Assembly (NCBI RefSeq): GCF_003797775.2
Contig: NZ_CP060725.1
Coordinates: 558,001 to 622,000 of the forward strand
Source: Sphingopyxis sp. OPL5
GTDB lineage: Bacteria; Pseudomonadota; Alphaproteobacteria; Sphingomonadales; Sphingomonadaceae
DNA length: 64,000 bases
Direction of reading: 5' to 3'
Notes under the pieces: generated by a model
What the model saw: only the letters and a program-made list of their open reading frames with translations
Databases searched by the model: none
What the model was told of the DNA's origin: nothing
Made by a program: the position numbers and the translations under genes
Part shown: one piece after another, positions 8,969-17,238 of the stretch
How positions within the stretch are numbered: position 1 is the stretch's first letter
Layout: the number at the start of each line of letters is the position of its first letter

Positions 8969-9847
8969 GTGGCTGGCCAGAATGACAAGGTAGCGCTCGT
9001 GACCGGCGCAAGCCGCGGCGTGGGTGCCGGCATCGCCAGAGGTCTCGGCGAGCTTGGCTATACCGTCTATGTGACGGGCCGCTCGGTCCAGTCGAGCAGC
9101 GCCGTCGGCTGGGACGGCAGCACGCTGCCGGGCACGATCTCCGAAGTCGCCGCGGCGGTAACGTCGCTTGGCGGCCACGGCATCGCGGTCGCCTGCGACC
9201 ATAGCAATGACGAAGATGTCGCGGGCCTCTTCAGCCGGATCGAAGTCGAGAGCGGCCGGCTCGACCTTCTCGTGAACAACGCCGCCTATATCGATCCCGA
9301 GCTCATCGCGCAGAAGCCCTTCTGGGAGAAATCGCTCGATGCACAGAAGATCATCGATGTCGGCCTGCGCTCCTCCTATGTCGCGAGCTGGCACGCGGCG
9401 AAGATCATGGTCGCGCAGGGATCGGGGCTCATTGCCTTCACCTCCTCCTTCGGGGCGAGCTGCTACATGCACGGCCCCGCCTATGGCGCCCAGAAGGCCG
9501 GCATCGACAAGCTTGCGCACGACATGGAACATGATCTTCGCGGCACCGGCGTCGGCGCGGTCTCGATCTGGCTCGGGCCGCAGGTCACCGAACGATCGCA
9601 GATCGCGAAGGACGCCGAGCCCGAGAAGTTCGAGGCTTTCATGGCGGTCGCCGAAAATCCCGAGTTCACCGCGCAGATCCTCGATGCGATCGCGCGCTCG
9701 CCGCGCCTTGCCGAGCTATCGGGCGAGACGCTGATCGGCGCCGAGATTGCGAAAGAGCTCGGGGTCACCGACCGCGGCGCCGAGCGCCCCTCCTATCGCG
9801 AGATGCTGGGAAGTCCGCGGCAGAAGAACCCGGCGGCAGTCTATTGA
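8969..9847 (+). CDS. SDR-family oxidoreductase, DHRS1-like
   Basis: A 292-residue SDR beginning with the cofactor motif TGASRGVGAG and containing LVNNAAY, a serine in FTSSFGAS and the catalytic YGAQK. The long insert after strand 2 (TGRSVQSSSAVGWDGSTLPG) resembles the DHRS1-like subgroup. It begins at a GTG behind GAGGAGAGAG and is 45 bases downstream of hsaF. Its stop overlaps the TTG start of the first Lrp gene (TTGA), so enzyme and regulator genes are co-translated. The substrate is unknown; a steroid hydroxyl or keto group is likely from context. Confidence 0.8.
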   Translation: MAGQNDKVALVTGASRGVGAGIARGLGELGYTVYVTGRSVQSSSAVGWDGSTLPGTISEVAAAVTSLGGHGIAVACDHSNDEDVAGLFSRIEVESGRLDLLVNNAAYIDPELIAQKPFWEKSLDAQKIIDVGLRSSYVASWHAAKIMVAQGSGLIAFTSSFGASCYMHGPAYGAQKAGIDKLAHDMEHDLRGTGVGAVSIWLGPQVTERSQIAKDAEPEKFEAFMAVAENPEFTAQILDAIARSPRLAELSGETLIGAEIAKELGVTDRGAERPSYREMLGSPRQKNPAAVY

Positions 9848-10329
9848 GCCGCGAGGTGGGGGCGAACGGCCAGGTCAAGAGCATCGACCGCGACATCGTC
9901 GCGGAGCTTCAGCGCAACGGGCGCGCTACCAACCAACAGATCGCCGAGCGGCTCGGCCTCACCGCAACGACGGTCGCCGGCCGCATCCGGCGCATGGAGG
10001 GGGCGAACCTGCTGCGCGTGGTGGCCGTCTCCGATTTCACTGCGCATGGCTATTCGCTGCTCATGCAGGTGATGATCGAGGTCGAAGGCCGCCCCGCGAG
10101 CGACGTGATCGAGGAGCTGGCGCGCTTCCCCGAGGTCTTTGCTGCCCATCAGGTGACCGGCCGCTACGATATCGACATGCTCGTTGCGCTTCGCGATGTC
10201 GATGAGCTCGCGCCGCTCGTGCTCGAGAAGATTTCGCAGGTGAGCGGGATCCGGTCCGCGGTGCCGTCGATTGCGGTCGATATCGTCAAATATCAGTTCG
10301 ACGTGGCCCCGATCGGTGGAGAGAGCTGA
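9844..10329 (+). CDS. Lrp/AsnC-family transcriptional regulator (pair 1, first member)
   Basis: A 161-residue regulator with an N-terminal AsnC-type HTH (residues about 14-60, IDRDIVAELQRNGRATNQQI then LTATTVAGRIRRME) and a C-terminal RAM/ligand-binding domain (MIEVEGRPASDVIEEL and VTGRYDIDMLV). It starts at TTG overlapping the SDR stop. The next gene is a second Lrp-family regulator, and the same tandem arrangement recurs at 34106-35042. It probably senses a pathway intermediate and acts on the TACGCAAA-type sites, but neither is proven by the sequence. Confidence 0.85.
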   Translation: MSREVGANGQVKSIDRDIVAELQRNGRATNQQIAERLGLTATTVAGRIRRMEGANLLRVVAVSDFTAHGYSLLMQVMIEVEGRPASDVIEELARFPEVFAAHQVTGRYDIDMLVALRDVDELAPLVLEKISQVSGIRSAVPSIAVDIVKYQFDVAPIGGES

Positions 10330-10330
10330 G

Positions 10331-10846
10331 ATGAGAGCCGCTCAACTCGACGCCCTCGACATGCAGCTCATCGACCTGCTCGGAACCGATGCACGCATCT
10401 CGAACCGCAAGATCGCCGCCGAACTCGGGGTGACCGAGGGAACGGTTCGCGGGCGCATCCGCCGCCTCCAGCAGGAGGGCCTCATTGCCTTCACCGCGAT
10501 CCGCGGGCTCGAGGTCACCGACCGCTCGCGCATGGCCTTCGTCCGCGTCCAGGCCGAGATCGAGCATGTCCGGCGCATCGCCGGCGAGATCGCGACGATG
10601 CCCGAGGTGAATGCCGTCCTCATCATGATGGGGCAGTTCAACATCCTCACCATGTGCATGTTCAGCGAGCTCGACGATCTCTTCCATCTGGCTTCGGACC
10701 AGATCCTGTCGATCGACGGCGTTCATCATGTCGAGACCTCGATCGTCGTCCGCACCATCAAATATGATGCGCGCATCGCGCGTATCACGGCTGTGCAGGA
10801 GGACGATGCGGAGGAGGCGTCAAATCCGGCAAGGGAGACGGCATAG
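10331..10846 (+). CDS. Lrp/AsnC-family transcriptional regulator (pair 1, second member)
   Basis: A 171-residue regulator with the HTH DMQLIDLLGTDARISNRKIA and VTEGTVRGRIRRLQ followed by an AsnC-type RAM domain with a rather hydrophobic MGQFNILTMCMF strand. It starts one base after the preceding Lrp stop and the pair is likely made together. It resembles the second member of the pair at 34575 (both read DARxSNRxIA and TEGT[VI]RxR) more than its own neighbour, suggesting the pair was duplicated as a unit. The C-terminal tail is acidic and unconserved. Confidence 0.85.
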   Translation: MRAAQLDALDMQLIDLLGTDARISNRKIAAELGVTEGTVRGRIRRLQQEGLIAFTAIRGLEVTDRSRMAFVRVQAEIEHVRRIAGEIATMPEVNAVLIMMGQFNILTMCMFSELDDLFHLASDQILSIDGVHHVETSIVVRTIKYDARIARITAVQEDDAEEASNPARETA

Positions 10847-10938
10847 CCCGCTCACCGAACGACCGGCTCGCTTGCCCCCTCTTTTGATTGCCCCGCCCTG
10901 ACCGGTCTCGGGCAAGCCCCCTGACCCAGCCGATGCTT

Positions 10939-11748
10939 TCACATCGCGTCCCCGAAAAGGACCGGGAAGCGCTCGGCGGGAAAAGCTTCGTTGGGAACGA
11001 GGCCATCGAGATCCTCGCCGTAGCTCGGACCGCCGGAATAGCGCACCGTCGCGTCCATGAGATTGACCAGATAGGCCCAGCGCCAATGCGGACCGCGGAA
11101 CGCCGGTCCGCCGTGAACGGTGAGATCGCCATGGATGGTCGCGTCACCCGCCCTCATCGCCGGGACCGGAGAAGGCGGACATTCCGTCGCGAGCCACGGG
11201 TTTTGCGCCAGCACGTCCTCGCTGTCGAGAAGCGTGCGGCCGAGCGGTCCCTTATGGTGCGAGCCGGAAAGAAAGGACATGCCGCCGCCATTCGCCGGCA
11301 GGTCCGTGAGCGCGAACCAGATATTGACCAGACCCGTCCGATCGAAGGCGCCGTGGGGAAAGTCCTGATGCCACGGCGTCGACTTGCCCCCCTGCTCTGC
11401 CGGCGGCTTGACCAGCACCTCGTCGTTGAAGAAGCGGACGGGATGATCCCGCATCAACCGGGATATGTTCCGAGCCAGCCGAGGCGAGTGCGACAGCTGC
11501 TCCATCATCGGTTCGACGCGCCACATGCCGAGATAATTGCGCAGGATGTCCTTATATTCCGCGAAGACATCGTCCTCTGCGCCGCCCCCTGCTCCGGTCG
11601 AGACGAGGGCGTCTGCGCCCATCACATCCCGGGCACGCTCGAACAGACGGCCGGCTAGTTCCGGGGGAATAAGGCCCGGGACGTAGACCCAGCCCTGCTC
11701 CCGAAACGTCGTGAGCTCTTCGTTTGTCAGATCCCTGACCGCTTCCAT
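10939..11748 (-). CDS. Phytanoyl-CoA dioxygenase (PhyH) family protein
   Basis: A roughly 269-residue Fe(II)/2-oxoglutarate dioxygenase of the PhyH family. The metal-binding HxD is in PWHQDFP and the distal histidine is probably in LTVHGGPAF. The family hydroxylates acyl-CoAs and many small molecules; the substrate here is unknown. The ATG at 11748 follows GGAG with good spacing; a GTG at 11763 is the alternative start. It is divergent from an XRE-type regulator that may control it. A second PhyH protein lies at 49697. Confidence 0.8.
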   Translation of the reverse strand: MEAVRDLTNEELTTFREQGWVYVPGLIPPELAGRLFERARDVMGADALVSTGAGGGAEDDVFAEYKDILRNYLGMWRVEPMMEQLSHSPRLARNISRLMRDHPVRFFNDEVLVKPPAEQGGKSTPWHQDFPHGAFDRTGLVNIWFALTDLPANGGGMSFLSGSHHKGPLGRTLLDSEDVLAQNPWLATECPPSPVPAMRAGDATIHGDLTVHGGPAFRGPHWRWAYLVNLMDATVRYSGGPSYGEDLDGLVPNEAFPAERFPVLFGDAM

Positions 11749-11837
11749 CCCGTCACGCTCCACGTCAATTTCTCTTGCCCCATCGATGCGTGCATTGAGC
11801 CCGCATCACAATCTGGCGCAGCTCCGGAACTTCATGG

Positions 11838-11859
11838 TATGAAATGTTTCTTTCACATG
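11838..11859. promoter_or_regulatory. Inverted repeat between the PhyH and XRE genes
   Basis: TGAAA at 11840-11844 and TTTCA at 11851-11855 form a perfect 5-bp inverted repeat with a six-base spacer inside a longer imperfect TATGAAA/TTTCACAT symmetry. It lies about 20 bases upstream of the XRE regulator start. This is the one divergent promoter of the left half without the TACGCAAA-type site, so a separate local operator is plausible. Confidence 0.3.
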
Positions 11860-11875
11860 ATGATGGTTTCGGAAA

Positions 11876-12619
11876 ATGGCCGGCAATAGCCCAGTTGTGA
11901 CGATGATCCTCAGCGAGCTGAGAAGCGCCCGCAAGCGAAGCGGTATCTCGATCGACCGGATCGCACGGCAGATGGGTGTCTCGGAGCCCACCGTCTCGCG
12001 GTGGCTACGCGGGCAGGCGCTTACCGTCGACGCGCTCGATCAACTATGCGTCTGTATCGGCACCGATCTCAAAACCCTGATCGAGCAGGCCAGCGATCCC
12101 GGCACGGATCGGCTGTCGCTCCGGCAGGAGCGCATTTTGGCCGCCGACCGGCGGCTGTCCCTCCTGTTCTTTCTGATCCTGAACGGCGCACAGCGGGAGT
12201 CGCTCGAACGCGATTTCGCGATCGAGCCGGAGCGGTGCGAAGATCTCGTCGAAAGGCTGGCGCGCCTGGGGCTGGTCGCAAAGACGAGCAGCGGACGCCT
12301 TCGCCCTCTCGTCAGCAGATCGGTTCGCTGGCAGCCTGGCGGACCGCTCGCAACGGCATTCGAGCAAACGGTGATGTCGATGATGTTGGGCCCCGGCTTC
12401 GGGAGGGAGGGCACGCACTATGTCTCGCAATTCGCGCTCCTTGACGAGGAAGGCCGCGAATATGTGTTTTCCCGGTTCGAGGCGCTTTGCGAAGAGATTC
12501 TGCGGGGACCCGGTTATGTGGGGCATCCCTCGCAAGACCGGCAGTGGAGTTCGCTCTTCATGATGACCCGCCCGATCGGGATCGCCGAAATGCAATCATG
12601 GATGGAGGCCGACGAGTAA
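11876..12619 (+). CDS. XRE-family regulator with C-terminal winged-helix-like domain
   Basis: A 247-residue protein. Residues about 10-65 form a Cro/CI-type HTH (RSARKRSGISIDRIARQMGV then SEPTVSRWLRG). The remainder includes a helical region and a winged-helix-like stretch (RDFAIEPERCEDLVERLARL followed by GLVAKTSSGRLRPL). It stands alone on the plus strand, divergent from the PhyH gene, with an inverted repeat in between. It probably acts locally. No ligand can be named. Confidence 0.75.
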   Translation: MAGNSPVVTMILSELRSARKRSGISIDRIARQMGVSEPTVSRWLRGQALTVDALDQLCVCIGTDLKTLIEQASDPGTDRLSLRQERILAADRRLSLLFFLILNGAQRESLERDFAIEPERCEDLVERLARLGLVAKTSSGRLRPLVSRSVRWQPGGPLATAFEQTVMSMMLGPGFGREGTHYVSQFALLDEEGREYVFSRFEALCEEILRGPGYVGHPSQDRQWSSLFMMTRPIGIAEMQSWMEADE

Positions 12620-12724
12620 GGAGCGGTTCCGGACCAGATGCGGGTGAGGGCTGCGCCTGACCCTGCTGGCACAACCTCCCCTCCCCTTGTCGGCGGGATG
12701 CGCAGAGCTCCCTCGCCTGCCGCT

Positions 12725-14326
12725 TCAGCGCCGCACAGCCGCCAGTGCATCGACATTCGGAATGCGCCCGGCGGCGGCGCCACCGTTGCTGATGACAAGC
12801 GCCATCTCGTCGGCGGGCGTGTAGGCCGGCCATACCGGACCCGCGCGCGATGACGGAACGCCCGACTTTGCGAACGCCGCCCAATAATCGGTCATCAGCG
12901 CCGCCGTCGTCCGATCCTGATCGGTGACGAGTTCTGGCCGAGCGCGAAAGTGGTCGATCGCACTGAACATGTAGAAGATGTCGGTCCCGTGGGGCGAACC
13001 GGCCGTGACCGCACGCCCCGGGGTCGGCACCGCCTCGAGCCTGTAGAAATAGGTCGGCGCCTTTTGCGAGGTCGCGGCGGCCAGATCGCGTGACGCCATT
13101 CCCCATTGCAGTGCGCTAGAGAGCATCGCGAGCGCGGTCTGCCTGTCGCCCCTGGCAGTTTCGAGATAGCGCCCGACGAGCGCCTCGCGCTCCTCCGGCG
13201 TCGCGGCCGGCATAAGTCCCTCGGCCGTGAACGGACCGCCGAGCGGCACAAGTCCCGGCCCAGCGGCATTGAACGACCAGACGGCGGTCTCCATGGTTGT
13301 GTTGCCGATCAGGAAGGGAATAGCCGGGCCCTTCCCATCGCGGAGCAGCGTTCCGGGCGCGGCAACGACGAGCCGGCCGTCGATCATCGGCCCGCCCTCG
13401 GCGAAAATACCCATGATCTCCACGATCGACGGCGCCGGCGGCGCGAGCACGTCGACAGGAAGCGCGCGGAGCGCCGCCGCTGCGGCCGCATCCTCGCCCT
13501 TTATCCCGTTGCGCTCGGCGTAGCTTCGCCCGGCGCTGATCGCCGACGGTCGGCCGGGGGCATCGACATCGATCGAACGTGCGGGCTCGAGCCCGGCGCC
13601 AGACTGGACGATCGCCTTGTGGAAGAGCCCCTCGGTCACCGGCGACGCCGCGAGCGCCAGCACCGCCGCACCGCCCGCGGATTCTCCTGCGATCGTGACG
13701 TTGCCCGGGTCGCCGCCGAATTCGGCGATATGCGCCTGCACCCAGCGGAGCGCGGCGACCTGATCGAGATATCCGAAATTGCCGGTCGGCTCGTCCTCAT
13801 GTCCGAGGGCCAGTGCCGGATGCGCGAAGAAGCCGAGGCGCCCGAGCCGGTAGTTGATCGTCACGAGGATGACGTCGCGCTCCGCATATGGGGTGCCGTC
13901 GAAGACCGCCTCGCTGCCCGATCCCGCGATGAAACCGCCGCCGTGGATCCAGACCAGAACGGGAAGCGATTTTTTTCCGGCGCCCGCGGGCCGCCAGATG
14001 TTGAGGAAAAGACAGTCCTCGCTCGTCGGCCCCAGGGGCGCTAACTGCGTCGGCGCCTCGAGCGCCTGCGGGCAACTCGGCCCGAAGCTCTTGGCGGCGC
14101 GCACCCCCTGCCAGGACGGAGCGGGTTGCGGGGCGCGCCAGCGAAGTTCGCCGGTCGGCGGCGCGGCGAAACGGATTCCGAGGAACCGGTCGACTTCGCC
14201 TTCGCGGACCCCTTCAAGCGTGCCGAGCGTGGTCCGAACCTGCGGCCCCCCGCCCTCGCGCGCTCCCGCAGAGCCTATGGCGACCGCGAGCGACGCTGCG
14301 ACCCCCAGCCATGCAGAATGTCCCAT
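12725..14326 (-). CDS. Exported type-B carboxylesterase
   Basis: A 533-residue carboxylesterase of the cholinesterase-like family with a signal peptide of about 22 residues (hydrophobic AWLGVAASLAVAIGSAGA). It carries the oxyanion HGGGF, the nucleophile in GESAGG, a glutamate in GNTTMETAVW and a histidine in GSPHGTDIF. It is probably periplasmic or secreted and could hydrolyse steroid esters or other esters before uptake. It lies 83 bases downstream of the small gene at 14410 and may be the last gene of the E1/E2/BVMO operon. Confidence 0.85.
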   Translation of the reverse strand: MGHSAWLGVAASLAVAIGSAGAREGGGPQVRTTLGTLEGVREGEVDRFLGIRFAAPPTGELRWRAPQPAPSWQGVRAAKSFGPSCPQALEAPTQLAPLGPTSEDCLFLNIWRPAGAGKKSLPVLVWIHGGGFIAGSGSEAVFDGTPYAERDVILVTINYRLGRLGFFAHPALALGHEDEPTGNFGYLDQVAALRWVQAHIAEFGGDPGNVTIAGESAGGAAVLALAASPVTEGLFHKAIVQSGAGLEPARSIDVDAPGRPSAISAGRSYAERNGIKGEDAAAAAALRALPVDVLAPPAPSIVEIMGIFAEGGPMIDGRLVVAAPGTLLRDGKGPAIPFLIGNTTMETAVWSFNAAGPGLVPLGGPFTAEGLMPAATPEEREALVGRYLETARGDRQTALAMLSSALQWGMASRDLAAATSQKAPTYFYRLEAVPTPGRAVTAGSPHGTDIFYMFSAIDHFRARPELVTDQDRTTAALMTDYWAAFAKSGVPSSRAGPVWPAYTPADEMALVISNGGAAAGRIPNVDALAAVRR

Positions 14327-14409
14327 GCCTTACCCCCTTTTCCATTTGCGCGAAGCGGCGTTCCAGCGCATCTCGACGGTTCCACCAAGAGCCGAGGCCG
14401 TCTCGAACG

Positions 14410-14583
14410 TCAGGCTGAAATCAGCTCGTCATGGACCCTGCGCTCGAGCCCGAAATCGAACAGATAGGCCTCCAGGTCCGACTCGGATGGAGCCCGATAG
14501 CGTCTCGGCGCCGCAACCGGCCGCGGGTAGCCGGAGCCTTGGCCCGACCGGTCGCGCGCTTTTTCGTGGATTGCGTCAGGCAT
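14410..14583 (-). CDS. Small 57-residue protein coupled to the BVMO gene
   Basis: An ATG overlaps the BVMO stop by eight bases and opens a 57-codon frame on the same strand. The product is charged (MPDAIHEKARDRSGQG at the start, DLEAYLFDFGLERRVHDEL near the end) and has no membrane segment. I do not recognise the family. The coupling, the strand and the fill of an otherwise empty gap support a real gene. The short length leaves doubt. Confidence 0.45.
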   Translation of the reverse strand: MPDAIHEKARDRSGQGSGYPRPVAAPRRYRAPSESDLEAYLFDFGLERRVHDELISA

Positions 14584-16030
14584 ATGCAAAATCGCCGAGA
14601 CGGGGCTTTTCCATCGCTTCGGCGAATGCATCGTAGCTCCACGGCCAGGTGAGCGGGACGCCGTCCTTGTCGAGATACCAGCTCGTGCAGCCGCTCCCGA
14701 AGATGGTGTCGCGCGCCGCGAGCGTCCGGCGCTCGTTATAGTCGTCGAAGGCGTCGCTCCGGCATTCGACCTGCGCCTTCGCTCCCGACCGGATCGGTTC
14801 GAGCAGCTGCTCGATATAGTCCCACTGACGTTCGGCGATGTCGATCAGCGAAAAATTGCCGACCGGACCGGTCGGCCCGTTGAGCATGAAGAAATTGGGG
14901 AAGCCCGGGATGGTCACGGCATAATGGGCCGACGGGCGTTCGCGCCAGACATCGTCGAGATCGATCGCGTCGCGGCCGATGACCCGCGTCGGCCGGATGA
15001 AGCGGTCGGCGCGGAAGCCGGTCGCGAGCGCGATGACGTCGAGCTCGTAGAAGGTGCCGTCAGCCATGCGGACGCCCTCGGGTTCGATCCGCGCGATGCG
15101 GCCAACTTCGATCGCAACGTTCGGACGCTGCGCGGCGTCATAATAGCCCCAGCTGTAGATGAGACGCTTGCAGGCGGCCCGATAGTCGGGGCGCAGTTTC
15201 TCGCGAAGCTCGGGATCGCGCACCGAGGTTTCGAGATTCTCGCGGCAAAGCCGCTCGATTTCTTCCATCGCGGGCGAATCGGGATCGATGATCGCCTCGT
15301 TGAAGCGGCGGATGCCGCCCCAATATTCATCGCCGTTGCGGAGCGCCTCGATCCGCGACGGATCCGAGGCGAACTGCGCGCGATCCTCGTCGCTGTACGC
15401 AAATTGCTGGACGGGCATGATCCATTGCGGCGAACGCTGGAAATGGACGATCTCGCAGTCCTGCTGCGAAAGCGCCGTGACGATCTGGACGCCCGTCGAT
15501 CCGTTGCCGATGACACCGATCCGCTTGCCGGCGGTCGAGACGTCGTAGTTCCAGCGCGCCGAGTGGAACATGTCGCCGGCGAAGCTCTCGATGCCCTCGA
15601 TGGCGGGCATGTTGATATGGTGGAGGACCCCCGAGGCGGCGATCACAATGTCCGCACTGTCCTTGGTGCCGTCCTCGATCTCGACATTCCAGCGCGCGCC
15701 ATCCCATTCGCAGGCGGTGACATTGCTGTTCAGGCGAAGGTGCGAACGAACGCCGAAGTCGTCGACGACCTTTTCGAAATAGTCGCGGATCTCGGGTCCC
15801 GGTGCGTAGAATGCGCTCCAGCCCGCGTGCGGCGCGAAGCTGTAGGTATAGTTATGCGCCGGCACGTCGCAGGTGAGGCCGGGATATCTATTCTCCCGCC
15901 AGGTACCGCCGATCGACTCGCCCTTCTCGTAGACGGTGAAATCGTCGATGCCTTGCTGCTTCAGGCGGACAGCGGCGAGGATGCCGGACATACCGGCCCC
16001 GACGACAATATATCTCAGTGGCTTGCTCAT
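14576..16030 (-). CDS. Type I Baeyer-Villiger monooxygenase
   Basis: A 484-residue flavoprotein with two Rossmann motifs, GAGMSG at residues 11-16 and GNGSTG near residue 170, flanking the BVMO fingerprint FxGxxxHxxxW (Phe150, Gly152, His156, Trp160). The enzyme should insert oxygen next to a ketone using NADPH and FAD. The start overlaps the E2 stop (ATGA). Possible roles are cleavage of a side-chain ketone or of a D-ring ketone. The sequence shows the chemistry but not the substrate. Being in an operon with a 2-oxoacid dehydrogenase-like complex is unusual. Confidence 0.88.
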   Translation of the reverse strand: MSKPLRYIVVGAGMSGILAAVRLKQQGIDDFTVYEKGESIGGTWRENRYPGLTCDVPAHNYTYSFAPHAGWSAFYAPGPEIRDYFEKVVDDFGVRSHLRLNSNVTACEWDGARWNVEIEDGTKDSADIVIAASGVLHHINMPAIEGIESFAGDMFHSARWNYDVSTAGKRIGVIGNGSTGVQIVTALSQQDCEIVHFQRSPQWIMPVQQFAYSDEDRAQFASDPSRIEALRNGDEYWGGIRRFNEAIIDPDSPAMEEIERLCRENLETSVRDPELREKLRPDYRAACKRLIYSWGYYDAAQRPNVAIEVGRIARIEPEGVRMADGTFYELDVIALATGFRADRFIRPTRVIGRDAIDLDDVWRERPSAHYAVTIPGFPNFFMLNGPTGPVGNFSLIDIAERQWDYIEQLLEPIRSGAKAQVECRSDAFDDYNERRTLAARDTIFGSGCTSWYLDKDGVPLTWPWSYDAFAEAMEKPRLGDFAYA

Positions 16031-17229
16031 AATTGTTCCAGGCGCTCCTTGAGCAGGTTGAGAAACGCGATCACGGGACCGCCGTCGACCGCGCGATGGT
16101 CGAAGGACAGCGACGGCCGCACGACCTGCCGGACCTCGACCGCCCACGCGCCGTCCCGTTCGACCGCGCGCGGCGCACGAACGATGCCGGGCAGCCCGAG
16201 CAGCGCGATTTGCGGCGGGTTGAGGAGCGCCTCGGCGCGGATCGTGGGCCCGAGCGAACCCGGGTTCGAAATGGTGAAGGTGCCGCCTTCGAGATCGGCA
16301 GGCTTCAGCGCGCCCGAGCGCGCCTTCTCGGCGAGCTCGGCGATAGCCGCGGTCAGTCCCTCGGCATCGAGTGACTGGGCGTCGCGAATGACGGGCACGA
16401 CGAGACCGTCGTCGGTCTCGACCGCCACACCGAGGTGCACGGACTTGAAACGCAGGAGCGCGCTATCGGTCCAGTGCGCGTTGAGAAGCCCCTGCTCGAC
16501 GAGTATTTCGACCGCCGTGTGCGCGATCTGGCCGAGCACCGAGATCGAGCGCCCCGCCGCCTTGTCCGCCGCGCGGCGCGCAAAGAGCCCGCCAAGATCG
16601 ATTTCCATGTCGGCGGTCAGCGTCGGGATCGCAGCGGCCTCGGTCATGCGGCGCGCGATGGTCTGGCGCCGGAGGCTGTGGGCGATAGTCTCGCAGTCGC
16701 CCGGCGCCCCTGCTCCGCCATCGGACTTGCCAGCAGCCGCAAGCACGTCGTCACCGGTGATGCGGCCCCCGGGTCCGGTCCCCGCCAGCGTCGTCAGGTC
16801 GACCCCATGCTCCGCGGCAAGGCGGCGCACGAGCGGCGAGAGCCGCTGCCCCTCCTCGGTTGGCGCAGCGGCGGCAGCTGCCGGGGCGACAGGCGCGTCG
16901 GCGGCAACCGCCGCCGGCGCTCCGGCTTCAGCCGGCGCCGCGCTATCGCGCGCCGCCAGCGCCGCCGCGATATCGCCCTGCGACGTTCCGGCCGCAGCCC
17001 AGAGACCGACGAGGTCGCCGACCTTCATCGGCGCATCGGGCTCGGCGAGCTGGCGGACGAGAATGCCGGGGCCATCCGCTTCGATTTCGGTGGCCGTCTT
17101 GTCGGTTTCGACCTCGTAGAGAATGTCGCCGTCCGCATAGGTCTCGCCTTCGCGAACGACCCAGGACAGCAGCTTCGCATTTTCCACCGATCCCATGTGC
17201 GGGATCTTGAGTTCCTTCAATATGCTCAT
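16027..17229 (-). CDS. Dihydrolipoamide acyltransferase (E2) of a 2-oxoacid dehydrogenase-type complex
   Basis: A 400-residue E2 with one N-terminal lipoyl domain (modified Lys44 in VETDKTATEIEA), an Ala/Pro-rich linker, a peripheral-subunit-binding domain (SPLVRRLAAEHGVDL) and a CoA-acyltransferase domain ending with the catalytic DHRAVDGG. Single-lipoyl E2 proteins of this length are common in acetoin and branched-chain or pyruvate complexes. It follows the E1 genes and overlaps the BVMO gene. No E3 is encoded in the window, so a housekeeping lipoamide dehydrogenase must serve it. Confidence 0.88.
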   Translation of the reverse strand: MSILKELKIPHMGSVENAKLLSWVVREGETYADGDILYEVETDKTATEIEADGPGILVRQLAEPDAPMKVGDLVGLWAAAGTSQGDIAAALAARDSAAPAEAGAPAAVAADAPVAPAAAAAAPTEEGQRLSPLVRRLAAEHGVDLTTLAGTGPGGRITGDDVLAAAGKSDGGAGAPGDCETIAHSLRRQTIARRMTEAAAIPTLTADMEIDLGGLFARRAADKAAGRSISVLGQIAHTAVEILVEQGLLNAHWTDSALLRFKSVHLGVAVETDDGLVVPVIRDAQSLDAEGLTAAIAELAEKARSGALKPADLEGGTFTISNPGSLGPTIRAEALLNPPQIALLGLPGIVRAPRAVERDGAWAVEVRQVVRPSLSFDHRAVDGGPVIAFLNLLKERLEQL

Positions 17230-17238
17230 GGCCTGCTC

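Noticed and set aside
7787..9532. A 581-codon minus-strand frame opposite hsaF and an SDR
   Set aside because: It spans two convincing plus-strand genes and their gap. The composition is rich in Arg, Ala, His and Asp as expected for antisense of GC-rich coding DNA.
10855..10920. Possible terminator after the Lrp pair (GCTTGCCC and GGGCAAGC)
   Set aside because: The arms are eight bases but the loop is over 30 bases and no T-run follows, so it is too weak to list.
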